Assembly (NCBI RefSeq): GCF_001874645.1
Contig: NZ_CP017886.1
Location: forward strand, 3,100,001-3,164,000
Direction of reading: 5' to 3'
DNA: 64,000 nt
Source of the DNA: Pseudomonas frederiksbergensis
Lineage (GTDB): Bacteria > Pseudomonadota > Gammaproteobacteria > Pseudomonadales > Pseudomonadaceae
The position numbers and the translations under genes were made by a program. Of the stretch, positions 29,196-38,273 are shown piece after piece (within the stretch, counting starts at the first letter, position 1; every line of letters starts with the position of its first letter). The notes under the pieces are model-generated. The model saw only the letters and a list, made by a program, of their open reading frames with translations. It was not told where the DNA came from and ran no database searches.

Positions 29196-29441
29196 ATGAG
29201 CGGCTTGAGCGATGTGCGGCTGACGTTACACAGTCAGGAACTGGTGGCAGGGCAGGAAAAGGGCATGCGTGCGGCAAGAGCCCGCAATGCCCCGTCCTGT
29301 CTCGGTCGCTGGGGTCTGTTGTGGCATCGTCTGCACACGCGCAAAGCCTTGCTTGAACTCACGCCCGAGCAGTTGCGCGATGTGGGGTTGAGCCTTGCAC
29401 AGGCGCGGGAGGAGGGGCTCAAACCCTTTTGGCGGCTGTAA
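29196..29441 (+). CDS. DUF1127 (YjiS-like) small protein
   Basis: The 81-residue product has the DUF1127 core near its C-terminus: WHRLHTRKALLELTPEQLRDVGLS, in which LL-L--EQLRD-GL is diagnostic, here cut to LTPEQLRDVGLS. Small arginine-rich proteins of this family act as RNA-binding phosphate or arginine metabolism regulators in some alphaproteobacteria; the role here is unknown. AGGAG precedes the ATG. Divergent from the MocR gene. Confidence 0.82.
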   Translation: MSGLSDVRLTLHSQELVAGQEKGMRAARARNAPSCLGRWGLLWHRLHTRKALLELTPEQLRDVGLSLAQAREEGLKPFWRL

Positions 29442-29458
29442 ACCGAAATGCGGTTCCC

Positions 29459-29542
29459 TGTAGGAGCTGCCGAAGGCTGCGATCTTTTTCGCAGCGCCAC
29501 GCAAGCCCAGATCAAAAGATCGCAGCCTGCGGCAGCTCCTAC
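29459..29542. repeat. REPIN with slightly unequal arms
   Basis: The left arm reads GTAGGAGCTGCCGAAGGCTG and the right arm is the inverted form of GTAGGAGCTGCCGCAGGCTG. They differ at one base, so this pair is not homogenised. It lies between convergent genes. Confidence 0.9.
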
Positions 29543-29570
29543 GGGGGCGGATTCGGGTTCGGGAGCGGGC

Positions 29571-30893
29571 TCAGACCAGTTCTTTGAACTTGTGCCAAAG
29601 CATCCCCAGCGCCAACAACGGCGAACGCAGGTACTTCCCGCCCGGGAAGGTCATGTGCGGCACCTTGGCGAACAGATCGAAACCCCCACCTTGCTGGCCG
29701 CTGATGGCTTCGGCCAGCAGTTTGCCGGCCAGGTGGGTGGCGTTCAACCCATGACCGGAATAGGCCTGGGCGTAATACACATTCGGCTGGTCCTTGAGCC
29801 GGCCGATCTGCGGCAGGCGGTTGGCGCCGATGCCAATCATCCCGCCCCATTGATAGTCGATCTTCACGCCGGCCAGTTGCGGGAAAACGTCGAGCATCTT
29901 CGGTCGCATATACGCGGCGATGTCCGACGGATCGCGACCGGAATAGTGGCAGGCGCCGCCGAACAGCAAGCGCCGATCCGCCGAGAGCCGGTAGTAGTCC
30001 AGCGCCACTCGTTGATCGCAGACCGCCATGTTCTGCGGCAGTAATGCGTGGGCCTGCGCTTCGCTCAAGGGTTCGGTGGCGATGATGTAACTGCCGGCGG
30101 GCAACACTTTGCCGCTGAGTTCAGGGTTCAGGTTGTTGAGGTAGGCGTTGCAGCCCAGTACCAGGGTCTTGGCACGGACCGAGCCTTGCGCGGTGTGCAC
30201 CTTGACCTCATTGCCATAGTCGATGCGGGTCACGGTCGATTGTTCGAACAGCTTCACGCCCAGTTGCTGAGCGGCCGTTGCCTCACCCAAGGCCAGATTC
30301 AACGGGTGCAGATGCCCGGAACCCATGTCGACCAGGCCGCCGACGTAGCGATCGGAACCGACCACGCTGTGCATCTCATGGGCTTGCAGCAACCGGGTTT
30401 CATAGCGATAGCCGAGGTCTCGCAGTTCGGCCGCGTCTTCGGCGAAACCTTCGAGGTCGCGAGGTTTGTTGGCCAGGTCGCAGTAACCCCAGGTCAGGTC
30501 GCAGGTGATCTGAAAATGCTCGACCCGTTGCCGGACGATTTCCACTGCTTCCAGCCCCATGAGTTTCATCTGACGGACGCCATCCGTGCCAATCACCTCG
30601 GCAAACTGATCAAGGCCATGACCCACCCCGCGAATCAATTGCCCGCCGTTGCGTCCACTGGCGCCCCAGCCAATCTTGTGTGCTTCGAGCAGCACCACGC
30701 TGAGGCCGCGTTCGGCCAGCTCGATGGCGGTGTTCAGCCCGGAGAACCCGCCGCCCACCACGCACACGTCAGCCAGCAGTTCACCTGTGAGCTCCGGATA
30801 ATCGGGCTGCGGCAGGCTGCTGGCAGCGTAGTAAGATGTGGTGTGCCGGTGGTTCGGGGCAGATTGCTGAGCACGGGCGTTCATGTGCGTCAT
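29571..30893 (-). CDS. pauB: Glutamylpolyamine oxidase, FAD-dependent (PauB/PuuB/OrdL family)
   Basis: This flavin oxidase of the D-amino-acid-oxidase superfamily probably oxidises gamma-glutamylated polyamines. The 440-residue protein has the dinucleotide motif VCVVGGGFSGLNTAIELAER (residues about 43-62), GWGASGRNGGQL after it, and a C-terminal FAD contact YSGHGLNATHLAGKLL. The start could be either this ATG or one three codons downstream at 30884; both lack a clear ribosome site. With kauB and pauR nearby it fits a polyamine catabolic locus. The exact paralogue number is not assigned. Confidence 0.85.
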   Translation of the reverse strand: MTHMNARAQQSAPNHRHTTSYYAASSLPQPDYPELTGELLADVCVVGGGFSGLNTAIELAERGLSVVLLEAHKIGWGASGRNGGQLIRGVGHGLDQFAEVIGTDGVRQMKLMGLEAVEIVRQRVEHFQITCDLTWGYCDLANKPRDLEGFAEDAAELRDLGYRYETRLLQAHEMHSVVGSDRYVGGLVDMGSGHLHPLNLALGEATAAQQLGVKLFEQSTVTRIDYGNEVKVHTAQGSVRAKTLVLGCNAYLNNLNPELSGKVLPAGSYIIATEPLSEAQAHALLPQNMAVCDQRVALDYYRLSADRRLLFGGACHYSGRDPSDIAAYMRPKMLDVFPQLAGVKIDYQWGGMIGIGANRLPQIGRLKDQPNVYYAQAYSGHGLNATHLAGKLLAEAISGQQGGGFDLFAKVPHMTFPGGKYLRSPLLALGMLWHKFKELV

Positions 30894-31036
30894 CCGGACT
30901 TCGTGTGTTTAGTAAATTTTACGGAGCATAAGCCGGACCTTTCGGCCTGGGCAACGCGGTTCGTCACCAAACGTCAACAGACCCTAGGCTTTTAGGGCAA
31001 AATCCCACCCCGTTCACTTTCCCGGTATTTGCTTCG

Positions 31037-31390
31037 ATGAGCTGCAACAGTCAGAAAATCCGCGCTCTTCGCCAGCAAATCCCCTCGTTCGAGTGCGTGC
31101 CCGGCTGCCATGACTGCTGTGGCCCGGTGACTACTTCGCCAGAAGAAATGTCACGTCTGCCACGTAAGACCAGGGCCGAGCAGGACGCCGCAATGGACGA
31201 ACTGAACTGTGTACACCTGGGCCCCAATGGCTGCACCGTGTATGACGAGCGGCCGTTGATCTGTCGGCTGTTTGGCACCACGCAGACCCTGCCATGCCCC
31301 AATGGCCGCCGCCCGGTGGAGTTGATTCATCCGCGGGTCGAAAAGCAGATTCATGAATACATGGCCAGCACCCGGCAGGTGTTGGTTTAA
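31037..31390 (+). CDS. YkgJ family cysteine-cluster protein
   Basis: The 117-residue product has seven or more cysteines, in CVPGCHDCCGP near the N-terminus and LNCVHLGPNGCTVYDERPLICRLF in the middle. This is the CxxxCxxCC...C...C...RPxxCR pattern of the YkgJ/UPF0153 family, which is thought to bind zinc or an Fe-S cluster. Function is not established. It is divergent from the pauB-like gene. Confidence 0.88.
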   Translation: MSCNSQKIRALRQQIPSFECVPGCHDCCGPVTTSPEEMSRLPRKTRAEQDAAMDELNCVHLGPNGCTVYDERPLICRLFGTTQTLPCPNGRRPVELIHPRVEKQIHEYMASTRQVLV

Positions 31391-31401
31391 ACGTCGCCGG
31401 G

Positions 31402-31479
31402 TAAAAGATCGCAGCCTGCGGCAGCTCCTACGGGTGTGCGCGCTCCCATGTAGGAGCTGCCGCAGGCTGCGATCTTTTG
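31402..31479. repeat. REPIN, standard type
   Basis: Arms AAAAGATCGCAGCCTGCGGC... and its inverted copy, each about 29 bp, flank an 18-bp loop. Convergent position between the YkgJ gene and the Lrp gene. Confidence 0.92.
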
Positions 31480-31483
31480 ATCT

Positions 31484-31972
31484 TCAGTCCGGAATCGGCA
31501 AGCTCAGGCTCTCTTTCACTTCTTCCATCACGATATAGCTCTTGGACTCACGCACGTGAGGCAGCTTGAGCAGGATGTCGCCCAGCAGTTTGCGGTACGA
31601 GGCCATCTCGGAAATCCGCGCCTTCACCAGGTAGTCGAAATCTCCTGACACCAGGTGGCATTCCAGTACGTGCGGCAGTTTCAGCACTGCGCGTCGAAAC
31701 TCTTCAAAGGTATCGCCGGACTTGTAGTCGAGGCTGATCTCGACGAACACCAACAGGCTGCCCTTGAGGTGCTGCGGGTTGAGCCGGGCGTTGTAGCCCA
31801 TGATGATCCCTTCGCGTTCCAGGCGTCGCACCCGCTCAGTACAGGGCGTGGTCGACAACCCGACTTTCTCCCCAAGCTCGGTGAACGAAATCCGCCCGTC
31901 CGCTTGAAGGATGCGCAGGATATTACGGTCGATCTTGTCCAGCTCGCGTTTGGTCTGAGTATTGGTACGCAT
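31484..31972 (-). CDS. dadR: Lrp/AsnC family regulator of the dad operon (DadR)
   Basis: The 162-residue protein has an N-terminal winged helix (about 13-60, with GEKVGLSTTPCTERVRRLE) and a C-terminal RAM ligand-binding domain (LVSGDFDYLVKARI). It is divergent from dadA, the arrangement of the P. aeruginosa regulator (Lrp/DadR) that activates dadAX in response to alanine. L-alanine is the expected ligand. The ATG at 31972 gives the family length; the long open frame continuing into dadA on this strand is non-coding. Confidence 0.9.
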   Translation of the reverse strand: MRTNTQTKRELDKIDRNILRILQADGRISFTELGEKVGLSTTPCTERVRRLEREGIIMGYNARLNPQHLKGSLLVFVEISLDYKSGDTFEEFRRAVLKLPHVLECHLVSGDFDYLVKARISEMASYRKLLGDILLKLPHVRESKSYIVMEEVKESLSLPIPD

Positions 31973-32010
31973 AGGGGATGCGCCTCCGTGAAAAGGGATT
32001 TTGCCGAGAA

Positions 32011-32048
32011 TTGTCGCCAAATATAGGTGCTTATATAGTGAAAAGCAC
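32011..32048 (+). promoter_or_regulatory. Candidate dadA promoter with overlapping inverted repeat
   Basis: TTGTCG (32011-32016), a 17-bp spacer and TATAGT (32034-32039) form a plausible sigma-70 promoter. An inverted repeat GTGCTT...AAGCAC (32027-32048) overlaps the -10 box and could be a regulator site, perhaps for the divergent Lrp protein. Confidence 0.45.
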
Positions 32049-32128
32049 TGGCAAATGTTTTTTACACTGCGCGCATCTGTGCTTTGAACAACAAACGTCA
32101 GCGGTAAGCCGCGATGAGGGATATGAAA

Positions 32129-33433
32129 ATGCGCGTTCTGGTCTTGGGTAGCGGCGTCATCGGTACCGCCAGTGCCTACTATCTGGCTCGGGCCGGGTTT
32201 GAAGTGGTGGTCGTCGACCGTCAACCCGCTGCTGCCATGGAAACCAGTTTCGCCAACGCAGGGCAAGTCTCGCCGGGTTATGCCTCGCCGTGGGCCGCGC
32301 CGGGTGTGCCGCTCAAAGCCATCAAATGGCTGCTGCAACGCCACGCACCGCTGGCAATCAAGGCCACCACCGATATCGACCAATACCTGTGGATGGCGCA
32401 GATGCTGCGCAACTGCACCGCCAGCCGTTATGCGGTGAACAAAGAGCGCATGGTCCGCCTGTCCGAGTACAGCCGTGACTGCCTCGATGAACTGCGTGCT
32501 GAAACCGGCATTGCCTACGAAGGCCGCAGCCTGGGGACGACTCAACTGTTCCGCACTCAGGCGCAGCTGGATGGCGCGGCAAAAGACATTGCCGTCCTGA
32601 AAGAGTCCGGCGTGCCGTTTGAACTGCTCGACCGCGCCGGCATTGCCCGCGTCGAACCGGCGCTGGCCAGCGTCACCGATATCCTCGCCGGTGCCTTGCG
32701 CCTGCCGAACGACCAGACCGGCGACTGCCAGATCTTCACCACGCGCCTGGCCGAAATGGCCGTGAAGCTGGGCGTGGAGTTCCGCTTCGGCCAGGACATT
32801 CAGCGCCTCGACCATGCCGGTGACCGGATCAACGGCGTGTGGATCGACGGCAAGCTGGAAACCGCTGACCGCTACGTATTGGCGCTCGGCAGCTACTCGC
32901 CGAAGTTGCTCAAGCCGTTGGGCATCAAGGCCCCGGTGTACCCGCTCAAGGGCTACTCGCTGACCGTGCCGATCACCAATCCGGCGATGGCCCCGACGTC
33001 GACTATTCTCGATGAAACCTACAAGGTTGCGATCACCCGTTTCGACAACCGCATTCGTGTTGGCGGTATGGCTGAGATCGCCGGTTTTGACCTGTCGCTG
33101 AATCCACGTCGACGCGAAACGCTGGAGATGATCGTCAACGATCTTTATCCTCAGGGCGGCGACCTGGCCGAGGCGAGTTTCTGGACCGGTCTGCGTCCGA
33201 CCACGCCGGATGGCACGCCGATTGTTGGTGCCACGCCGTTCAAGAACCTGTTCCTGAACACCGGTCACGGCACGCTCGGCTGGACCATGGCGTGTGGCTC
33301 CGGCCGCTTGCTGGCTGACCTGATGGCGAAAAGAACGCCGCAGATCAGTGCCGAAGGCCTCGATATTTCCCGTTACGGCAAGACCAATCAGGAGTCTGAA
33401 AAACATGTCAATCCAGCGCCAGCTCACCAATGA
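32129..33433 (+). CDS. dadA: D-amino acid dehydrogenase small subunit
   Basis: DadA is a membrane-associated FAD enzyme that oxidises D-alanine and other D-amino acids to 2-oxo acids, passing electrons to the respiratory chain. The 434-residue product starts [20 protein letters not shown] (FAD-binding Rossmann fold) and has [20 protein letters not shown] and [17 protein letters not shown] at the C-terminus. The ATG at 32129 has GAGGG 8 bp upstream; an ATG five codons earlier does not. First gene of dadA-ridA-dadX. Confidence 0.96.
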   Translation: MRVLVLGSGVIGTASAYYLARAGFEVVVVDRQPAAAMETSFANAGQVSPGYASPWAAPGVPLKAIKWLLQRHAPLAIKATTDIDQYLWMAQMLRNCTASRYAVNKERMVRLSEYSRDCLDELRAETGIAYEGRSLGTTQLFRTQAQLDGAAKDIAVLKESGVPFELLDRAGIARVEPALASVTDILAGALRLPNDQTGDCQIFTTRLAEMAVKLGVEFRFGQDIQRLDHAGDRINGVWIDGKLETADRYVLALGSYSPKLLKPLGIKAPVYPLKGYSLTVPITNPAMAPTSTILDETYKVAITRFDNRIRVGGMAEIAGFDLSLNPRRRETLEMIVNDLYPQGGDLAEASFWTGLRPTTPDGTPIVGATPFKNLFLNTGHGTLGWTMACGSGRLLADLMAKRTPQISAEGLDISRYGKTNQESEKHVNPAPAHQ

Positions 33434-33758
33434 GCGCATGAGCCAGATCGTTGTCCACAGCGGTACCGTGTATCTGGCAGGGCAAGTCGGCGACGATATG
33501 AGTGCCGGGATTGAACAGCAGACCCGTGAAACCCTCGCCAACATCGAGCGTTTGCTGGATCTGGCCGGGACCGATAAAACCAAACTGCTGTCGGTGACGA
33601 TTTACCTGAAAGACATCGATGCCCATTTCAAAGGCATGAACAGTGTCTGGGACAGCTGGCTGCCAAAGAACGTCGCGCCAGCCCGTGCGACAGTCGAAGC
33701 CAAGCTGTGCGAACCGGAAATCCTGGTTGAGCTGTCGGTAGTGGCTGCTCTGCCTTAA
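33405..33758 (+). CDS. RidA family protein in the dad operon
   Basis: The 117-residue product begins [20 protein letters not shown] and has the RidA fold with YLAGQVGDD and [19 protein letters not shown], including the carboxylate-binding arginine. It probably hydrolyses the imino acid released by DadA. The ATG at 33405, preceded by GGAG, lies inside the end of dadA (29-bp overlap), implying translational coupling. It diverges clearly from the RidA next to spoT. Confidence 0.9.
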   Translation: MSIQRQLTNERMSQIVVHSGTVYLAGQVGDDMSAGIEQQTRETLANIERLLDLAGTDKTKLLSVTIYLKDIDAHFKGMNSVWDSWLPKNVAPARATVEAKLCEPEILVELSVVAALP

Positions 33759-33780
33759 GCAACGATCTTAAGCAACGATC
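33755..33780 (+). repeat. 13-bp perfect tandem duplication
   Basis: TTAAGCAACGATC occurs twice head to tail; the first copy contains the TAA stop of the RidA-family gene. It looks like a recent slippage or duplication event. Confidence 0.85.
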
Positions 33781-33786
33781 CCTCTC

Positions 33787-33833
33787 CCGGCGCTGTTGGC
33801 GGTTCACGCCGTCAGCCAGCGCCGGTTTTTCTT
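33787..33833 (+). terminator. Intrinsic terminator between the RidA-family gene and dadX
   Basis: CCGGCGCTG and CAGCGCCGG close a stem with a second stem inside, followed by TTTTTCTT. It should reduce dadX expression from the dadA promoter. Confidence 0.75.
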
Positions 33834-33861
33834 CCTCATGACCGCCTAGAAGTCTGCCGCC

Positions 33862-34935
33862 ATGCGTCCTGCCCGTGCCCTGATTGATCTTCAAGCCCTG
33901 CGTCATAACTATCAACTGGCCCGTGAAGTCTCTGGCGCGCGCGCCCTCGCGGTGATCAAGGCCGATGCCTATGGCCATGGTGCGGTGCGCTGTGCCCAGG
34001 CTCTGGAGACCGAGGCGGACGGTTTTGCCGTGGCCTGTATCGAAGAAGCCCTGGAACTGCGCGCCGCCGGTATTCGTGCGCCGGTCCTGCTGCTCGAAGG
34101 CTTTTTCGAAGCCGATGAGCTGTCGCTGATTGTTGAGCATGATTTCTGGTGTGTGGTGCATTCGCTGTGGCAACTCGAAGCAATCGAGAAAGCCGCGTTG
34201 AGCAAGCCGATCACGGTCTGGCTCAAGCTTGATTCGGGGATGCACCGGGTCGGCCTGCATCCGGCGGATTATCAGGCGGCGTACCAACGTTTGCTGGCCA
34301 GCGGCAAGGTCTCGAAGATCGTGCTGATGAGTCACTTCGCCCGTGCCGATGAGCTGCATAGCCGCAGCGCGGCAGAGCAGGTTGCGGTGTTTGAAGCGGC
34401 GCGCCAGGGCTTGTCGGCGCAGGTCAGCTTGCGTAACTCGCCGGCGGTGCTGGGCTGGCCGCAGGTGCCGAGCGATTGGGTTCGCCCGGGCATCATGCTC
34501 TACGGCGCGACACCTTTCGAAGAAGCCAACCCCGTAGCGGCCCGCTTGCAGCCGGTGATGACTCTGGAGTCGAAAGTCATCAGCGTGCGCGAACTGCCGG
34601 CCGGTGAGCCGGTGGGCTATGGCGCCAAGTTCATCACCCAGAAGCCAATGCGCATCGGCGTGGTCGCCATGGGCTATGCCGACGGTTACCCGCGGCAGGC
34701 GCCTACGGGCACGCCGGTATTGGTGGCCGGGCAGCGCAGCCAGCTGCTGGGACGGGTGTCGATGGACATGCTCTGCATCGATTTGACCGATGTGCCGCAG
34801 GCCGGCCTCGGTTCGACGGTCGAATTGTGGGGCAAGAACATCCTGGCCAGCGACGTAGCCATGGCTGCCGAGACCATTCCCTACCAGATCTTCTGCAACC
34901 TGCGCCGCGTCCCACTGCTCTATTCCGGGAGCTGA
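33862..34935 (+). CDS. dadX: Catabolic alanine racemase
   Basis: DadX interconverts L- and D-alanine, supplying D-alanine to DadA. The 357-residue PLP enzyme has the lysine motif [12 protein letters not shown] (Lys near residue 33) and the second catalytic tyrosine in [11 protein letters not shown]. It follows a terminator-like hairpin after the RidA-family gene, so it may have its own promoter as well as read-through. Length and motifs are normal. Confidence 0.95.
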   Translation: MRPARALIDLQALRHNYQLAREVSGARALAVIKADAYGHGAVRCAQALETEADGFAVACIEEALELRAAGIRAPVLLLEGFFEADELSLIVEHDFWCVVHSLWQLEAIEKAALSKPITVWLKLDSGMHRVGLHPADYQAAYQRLLASGKVSKIVLMSHFARADELHSRSAAEQVAVFEAARQGLSAQVSLRNSPAVLGWPQVPSDWVRPGIMLYGATPFEEANPVAARLQPVMTLESKVISVRELPAGEPVGYGAKFITQKPMRIGVVAMGYADGYPRQAPTGTPVLVAGQRSQLLGRVSMDMLCIDLTDVPQAGLGSTVELWGKNILASDVAMAAETIPYQIFCNLRRVPLLYSGS

Positions 34936-35062
34936 GGCTCGCTGTCGAGACCAGAAGTCGTTTTGCTGAACAGGATTCAGGCCCAAGTGTTGTAAATACT
35001 GAACGCTGTCGCCATGATAACGCTCACTATCCACACAATCTGAATCCTGGGAGGCTAATGCA

Positions 35063-35611
35063 TTGGACGTCGGTGAACGACTGCAATCGATCCGTAAACT
35101 GAAAGGTCTATCCCAGCGAGAGCTCGCCAAGCGGGCAGGTGTTACCAATAGCACCATTTCGATGATCGAGAAAAACAGCGTCAGTCCCTCGATCAGTTCG
35201 CTGAGGAAGGTACTGGGCGGAATCCCCATGTCCATGGTCGAGTTCTTTTCCGAAGAAATTCTCCAGGAAAAACCGACGCAGATCGTCTACAAAGCCAATG
35301 AGCTGATTGATATCTCCGATGGCGCCGTGACGATGAAACTGGTCGGCAAGGCTCATCCGAGCCGTGCCATTGCGTTCCTCAACGAGATCTACCCGCCAGG
35401 CGCCGATACCGGTGAAGAGATGCTCACCCATGAGGGCGAGGAAACCGGGATTCTGCTCGAAGGTCGGCTGGAGCTGGTGGTCGGGCTGGAGACATTCGTG
35501 CTCGAGGCCGGTGACAGCTACTATTTCGAAAGCACCAAACCGCACCGTTTCCGAAATCCGTTCGACGCGCCTGCGCGACTAATCAGCGCAGCCACACCGG
35601 CGAATTTCTGA
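35063..35611 (+). CDS. pauR: XRE-cupin regulator of polyamine use (PauR/PuuR type)
   Basis: The 182-residue protein has an N-terminal helix-turn-helix (about 8-62, SQRELAKRAGVTNSTISMIE) and a C-terminal cupin (about 108-180, GEETGILLEGRLELVVG). This fusion and its location one gene after dadX match PA5301 PauR of PAO1 (from memory), a repressor of pau genes. Translation appears to start at a TTG: GGGAGG lies 8 bp upstream, and the nearest ATG is out of frame. Confidence 0.88.
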   Translation: MDVGERLQSIRKLKGLSQRELAKRAGVTNSTISMIEKNSVSPSISSLRKVLGGIPMSMVEFFSEEILQEKPTQIVYKANELIDISDGAVTMKLVGKAHPSRAIAFLNEIYPPGADTGEEMLTHEGEETGILLEGRLELVVGLETFVLEAGDSYYFESTKPHRFRNPFDAPARLISAATPANF

Positions 35612-35782
35612 GAAAAGAGGCGTCCGGCAGGGTTTTGCGAGTCGCCCCATGCTGTATTTCGCCACGACTTAATACCCCTTGGACTTTAGGGTTGTTTCAG
35701 TGTGGCGGGCTAACCGTTATACTTACGCCCGCCTGCGAAACCGTGGCCGTGGGCGTGACTAGCCACCATTGAGGGTGTACGC

Positions 35783-36211
35783 GTGAATCTAATTATGAAA
35801 ATGCTGGCCGCACCAGCAACCGTATTGGCCCTTTGGGCAGTCAGCGCTCAGGCGTCGACCACTGACGATATCGCCAAGCGCCTTGAGCCCGTCGGCCAGG
35901 TCTGTGTACAAGGTCAAGAGTGCAAGGGGATGGAAGTCGCTGCTTCGGTAGGCGGCGGTGCAGCGAAAACCCCCGACGAAATCATTGCCAAACATTGCAA
36001 TGCTTGCCATGGCACGGGTCTGCTGGGCGCACCGAAAATCGGTGATGCTGCAGACTGGAAGAAACGCGCCGACAAAGAAGGCGGCACTGCTGCTGGCCTG
36101 GCGAAAGTAGCGTTGGCAGGTCTCAACGCGATGCCGCCAAAAGGCACGTGCAGCGACTGCGAAGTGAAAGATCTTGAAGGCGCCATCCAGAAGATGTCTG
36201 GCCTGAAATAA
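35783..36211 (+). CDS. cycB: Cytochrome c5-like c-type cytochrome
   Basis: The 142-residue protein has a signal peptide (MLAAPATVLALWAVSAQA) and a single haem-binding site CNACH, with a downstream methionine in NAMPPKG as likely axial ligand. The extra pair in GTCSDCEV is typical of cytochrome c5. It carries electrons in the periplasm. A GTG at 35783 with GAGG 8 bp upstream is preferred to an ATG four codons later that has no ribosome site. Confidence 0.9.
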   Translation: MNLIMKMLAAPATVLALWAVSAQASTTDDIAKRLEPVGQVCVQGQECKGMEVAASVGGGAAKTPDEIIAKHCNACHGTGLLGAPKIGDAADWKKRADKEGGTAAGLAKVALAGLNAMPPKGTCSDCEVKDLEGAIQKMSGLK

Positions 36212-36226
36212 GCCCCATCTTCAGTG

Positions 36227-36253
36227 AAAAAGCCGCTTGCGAGCGGCTTTTTT
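36227..36253 (+). terminator. Intrinsic terminator of cycB
   Basis: AAAAAGCCGCT and AGCGGCTTTTT form a perfect stem around TGCG with a T run. Confidence 0.9.
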
Positions 36254-36345
36254 GTACCTGAGATTTGACCTCTGGACTGGTCATAATGATCAGGACCCGG
36301 CAAGCTCGGACCCACCTCAATTCATGGACAGGTCGGGAGGGTCTG

Positions 36346-38268
36346 ATGGTGCAGTCGGTATCAATCGAACAGGCAGTCGATGATGTGCTCGCGCGTTTGC
36401 CCGCGCATATACACCTCGGCCTGCCGCTGGGGCTGGGCAAGCCCAACCGTTTCGTCAACGCGCTCTATCGGCGCATCGCCCAACTGCCCGAGCGGCAGCT
36501 GACGGTGTATACCGCGTTGAGCCTGGGTCGTCCGTCATTGGGCGACGGCTTGCAGCGGCGCTTTCTGGAACCCTTCATCGAACGAGTGTTTGGCGACTAT
36601 CCCGAGCTGGATTTTCTCGCCGACCTGCACCGTGACAGCCTCCCGGCGAACATTCACATCGAGCAGTTCTTCATGCAGCCTGGCAGCTTGCTGCACAGCA
36701 CATCGGCGCAGCAGGACTACGTCAGCAGCAACTACAGCCACGCCGCGCGGGACATCAATGCCGCCGGGTTGAACCTGCTGGCGCAACTGGTGGCTCATGA
36801 CCCGCAACAGCCGGATCGACTGAGCCTGAGCTGCAACCCGGACATCACCCTCGACCTGTTGCCGATGATCGCCAAGCGTCGCGCCGCCGGGGAAACCATT
36901 CTGCTGCTCGGCCAGGTTCACCGGGACCTGCCCTACATGCCGGGAGACTCGGAAGTCGGCCGCGAGGCGTTCGATCTGCTGCTCGACGAGGAGGAGGGCA
37001 GCACGCTGTTTTCCACGCCGAACATGCCGGTGGGTTTTCAGGATCACTTCATCGGCCTGCATGCCAGCACCTTGGTGCGTGACGGCGGAACCTTGCAAAT
37101 CGGCATCGGGGCCATGGGCGATGCGCTGACCGCCGCGCTGTTGGCCCGGCAGGCGGATAACGACGGCTACCGTGCGCTATTGACGGACCTTGACGCGCAT
37201 TACTGGGCACCGCTGATGAGTCGTGAAGGCGGCGTGGAGCCATTCGCCAAGGGGCTTTATGGTTGCAGCGAGATGTTCGTCAATGGTCTGCTGGCGTTAT
37301 CCGATGCCGGGATCGTGCGGCGTAAGGTTTATCCGAGCGTCGCTCTGCAACAGCAAGCCAATGCCGGCGCCTTGGATGAATCGGCTCAAGTGGGTGGCGT
37401 CTCGATACACGGTGGTTTCTTCCTCGGCCCACGCAGTTTCTATCAGCGGTTGAGGGATTTACCCCACAGCAAGCTCGCCGAATTCAACATGACCGCCATC
37501 AGCTACATCAATGAACTGTATGGTCATGAAGAACTCAAGCGCTTGCAGCGCCTGGATGCGCGTTTCATAAACAGCGCGTTCACCATGACTTTGCTCGGTG
37601 CCGGAGTCGCTGATCAGTTGGAAGACGGGCGGGTGCTCAGCGGTGTCGGCGGGCAATACAACTTCGTCGCCCAGGGCCATGCGCTGGAAGGCGCGCGCTC
37701 GATTCTGATCCTGCGCAGCTGGCGCGAGTCGGGCGGTGAGGCGAGTTCGAACATGGTCTGGGTGTACGGCCACTGCACCATCCCACGGCACTTGCGCGAC
37801 ATCGTGGTTACCGAATACGGCATCGCCGATTTGCGTGGCAAGACCGACGCCAAGGTGATCGAAGCATTGCTCAACATCAGCGATTCACGCTTCCAGCCAG
37901 GCTTGATCGAACAGGCGCAGAAGGCTGGCAAACTGCCGAAGGATTTTTGCCTCGATCCGCGTTTCACCGACAACAGTCCACAGCGCTTGCAGGCGATTGC
38001 TGCGCGGCACCCCCGGTTGTTTCCGGAGTATCCGTTGGGCAGTGATTTCAGCAGCGAGGAGCGGGATTTGTTGCGGGCGCTGAACTGGCTCAAGAGCACG
38101 TTCAAACTCACGGAGATTCTGGAGTTGGGCAAGGCCGCCCTGGATGCGCCGGAGCCGTCGGAGTATCCGGTTCATCTGGAACGGATGCAGCTGACGAAGC
38201 CTGACGGGTTGAAGGAAGATGTGTATCAGCGATTGCTGCTGGCAGGCCTGAAAGCGACGCGGGTTTGA
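36346..38268 (+). CDS. Acetyl-CoA hydrolase/transferase family protein
   Basis: The 640-residue product resembles the acetyl-CoA hydrolase/CoA-transferase group; its C-terminal half has GGVGGQYNFVAQ-like sequence (LSGVGGQYNFVAQGH), TEYGIADLRGKT and the AlcoholDH-type end typical of AcetylCoA_hyd_C. The acyl-CoA acted on is not predictable. It is longer than the 500-residue family norm, owing to an N-terminal extension. The ATG at 36346 follows GGGAGGG; the upstream frame is not coding-like. Confidence 0.85.
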   Translation: MVQSVSIEQAVDDVLARLPAHIHLGLPLGLGKPNRFVNALYRRIAQLPERQLTVYTALSLGRPSLGDGLQRRFLEPFIERVFGDYPELDFLADLHRDSLPANIHIEQFFMQPGSLLHSTSAQQDYVSSNYSHAARDINAAGLNLLAQLVAHDPQQPDRLSLSCNPDITLDLLPMIAKRRAAGETILLLGQVHRDLPYMPGDSEVGREAFDLLLDEEEGSTLFSTPNMPVGFQDHFIGLHASTLVRDGGTLQIGIGAMGDALTAALLARQADNDGYRALLTDLDAHYWAPLMSREGGVEPFAKGLYGCSEMFVNGLLALSDAGIVRRKVYPSVALQQQANAGALDESAQVGGVSIHGGFFLGPRSFYQRLRDLPHSKLAEFNMTAISYINELYGHEELKRLQRLDARFINSAFTMTLLGAGVADQLEDGRVLSGVGGQYNFVAQGHALEGARSILILRSWRESGGEASSNMVWVYGHCTIPRHLRDIVVTEYGIADLRGKTDAKVIEALLNISDSRFQPGLIEQAQKAGKLPKDFCLDPRFTDNSPQRLQAIAARHPRLFPEYPLGSDFSSEERDLLRALNWLKSTFKLTEILELGKAALDAPEPSEYPVHLERMQLTKPDGLKEDVYQRLLLAGLKATRV

Positions 38269-38273
38269 GAGCG

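Noticed and set aside
31484..33583. A 699-codon open frame on the minus strand covering the Lrp gene and the whole of dadA
   Set aside because: Only its last 162 codons (the Lrp regulator) have protein-like sequence; the rest is the antisense shadow of dadA in GC-rich DNA.
33628..35235. A 535-codon open frame antisense to dadX
   Set aside because: Shadow frame; dadX is fully conserved on the other strand.
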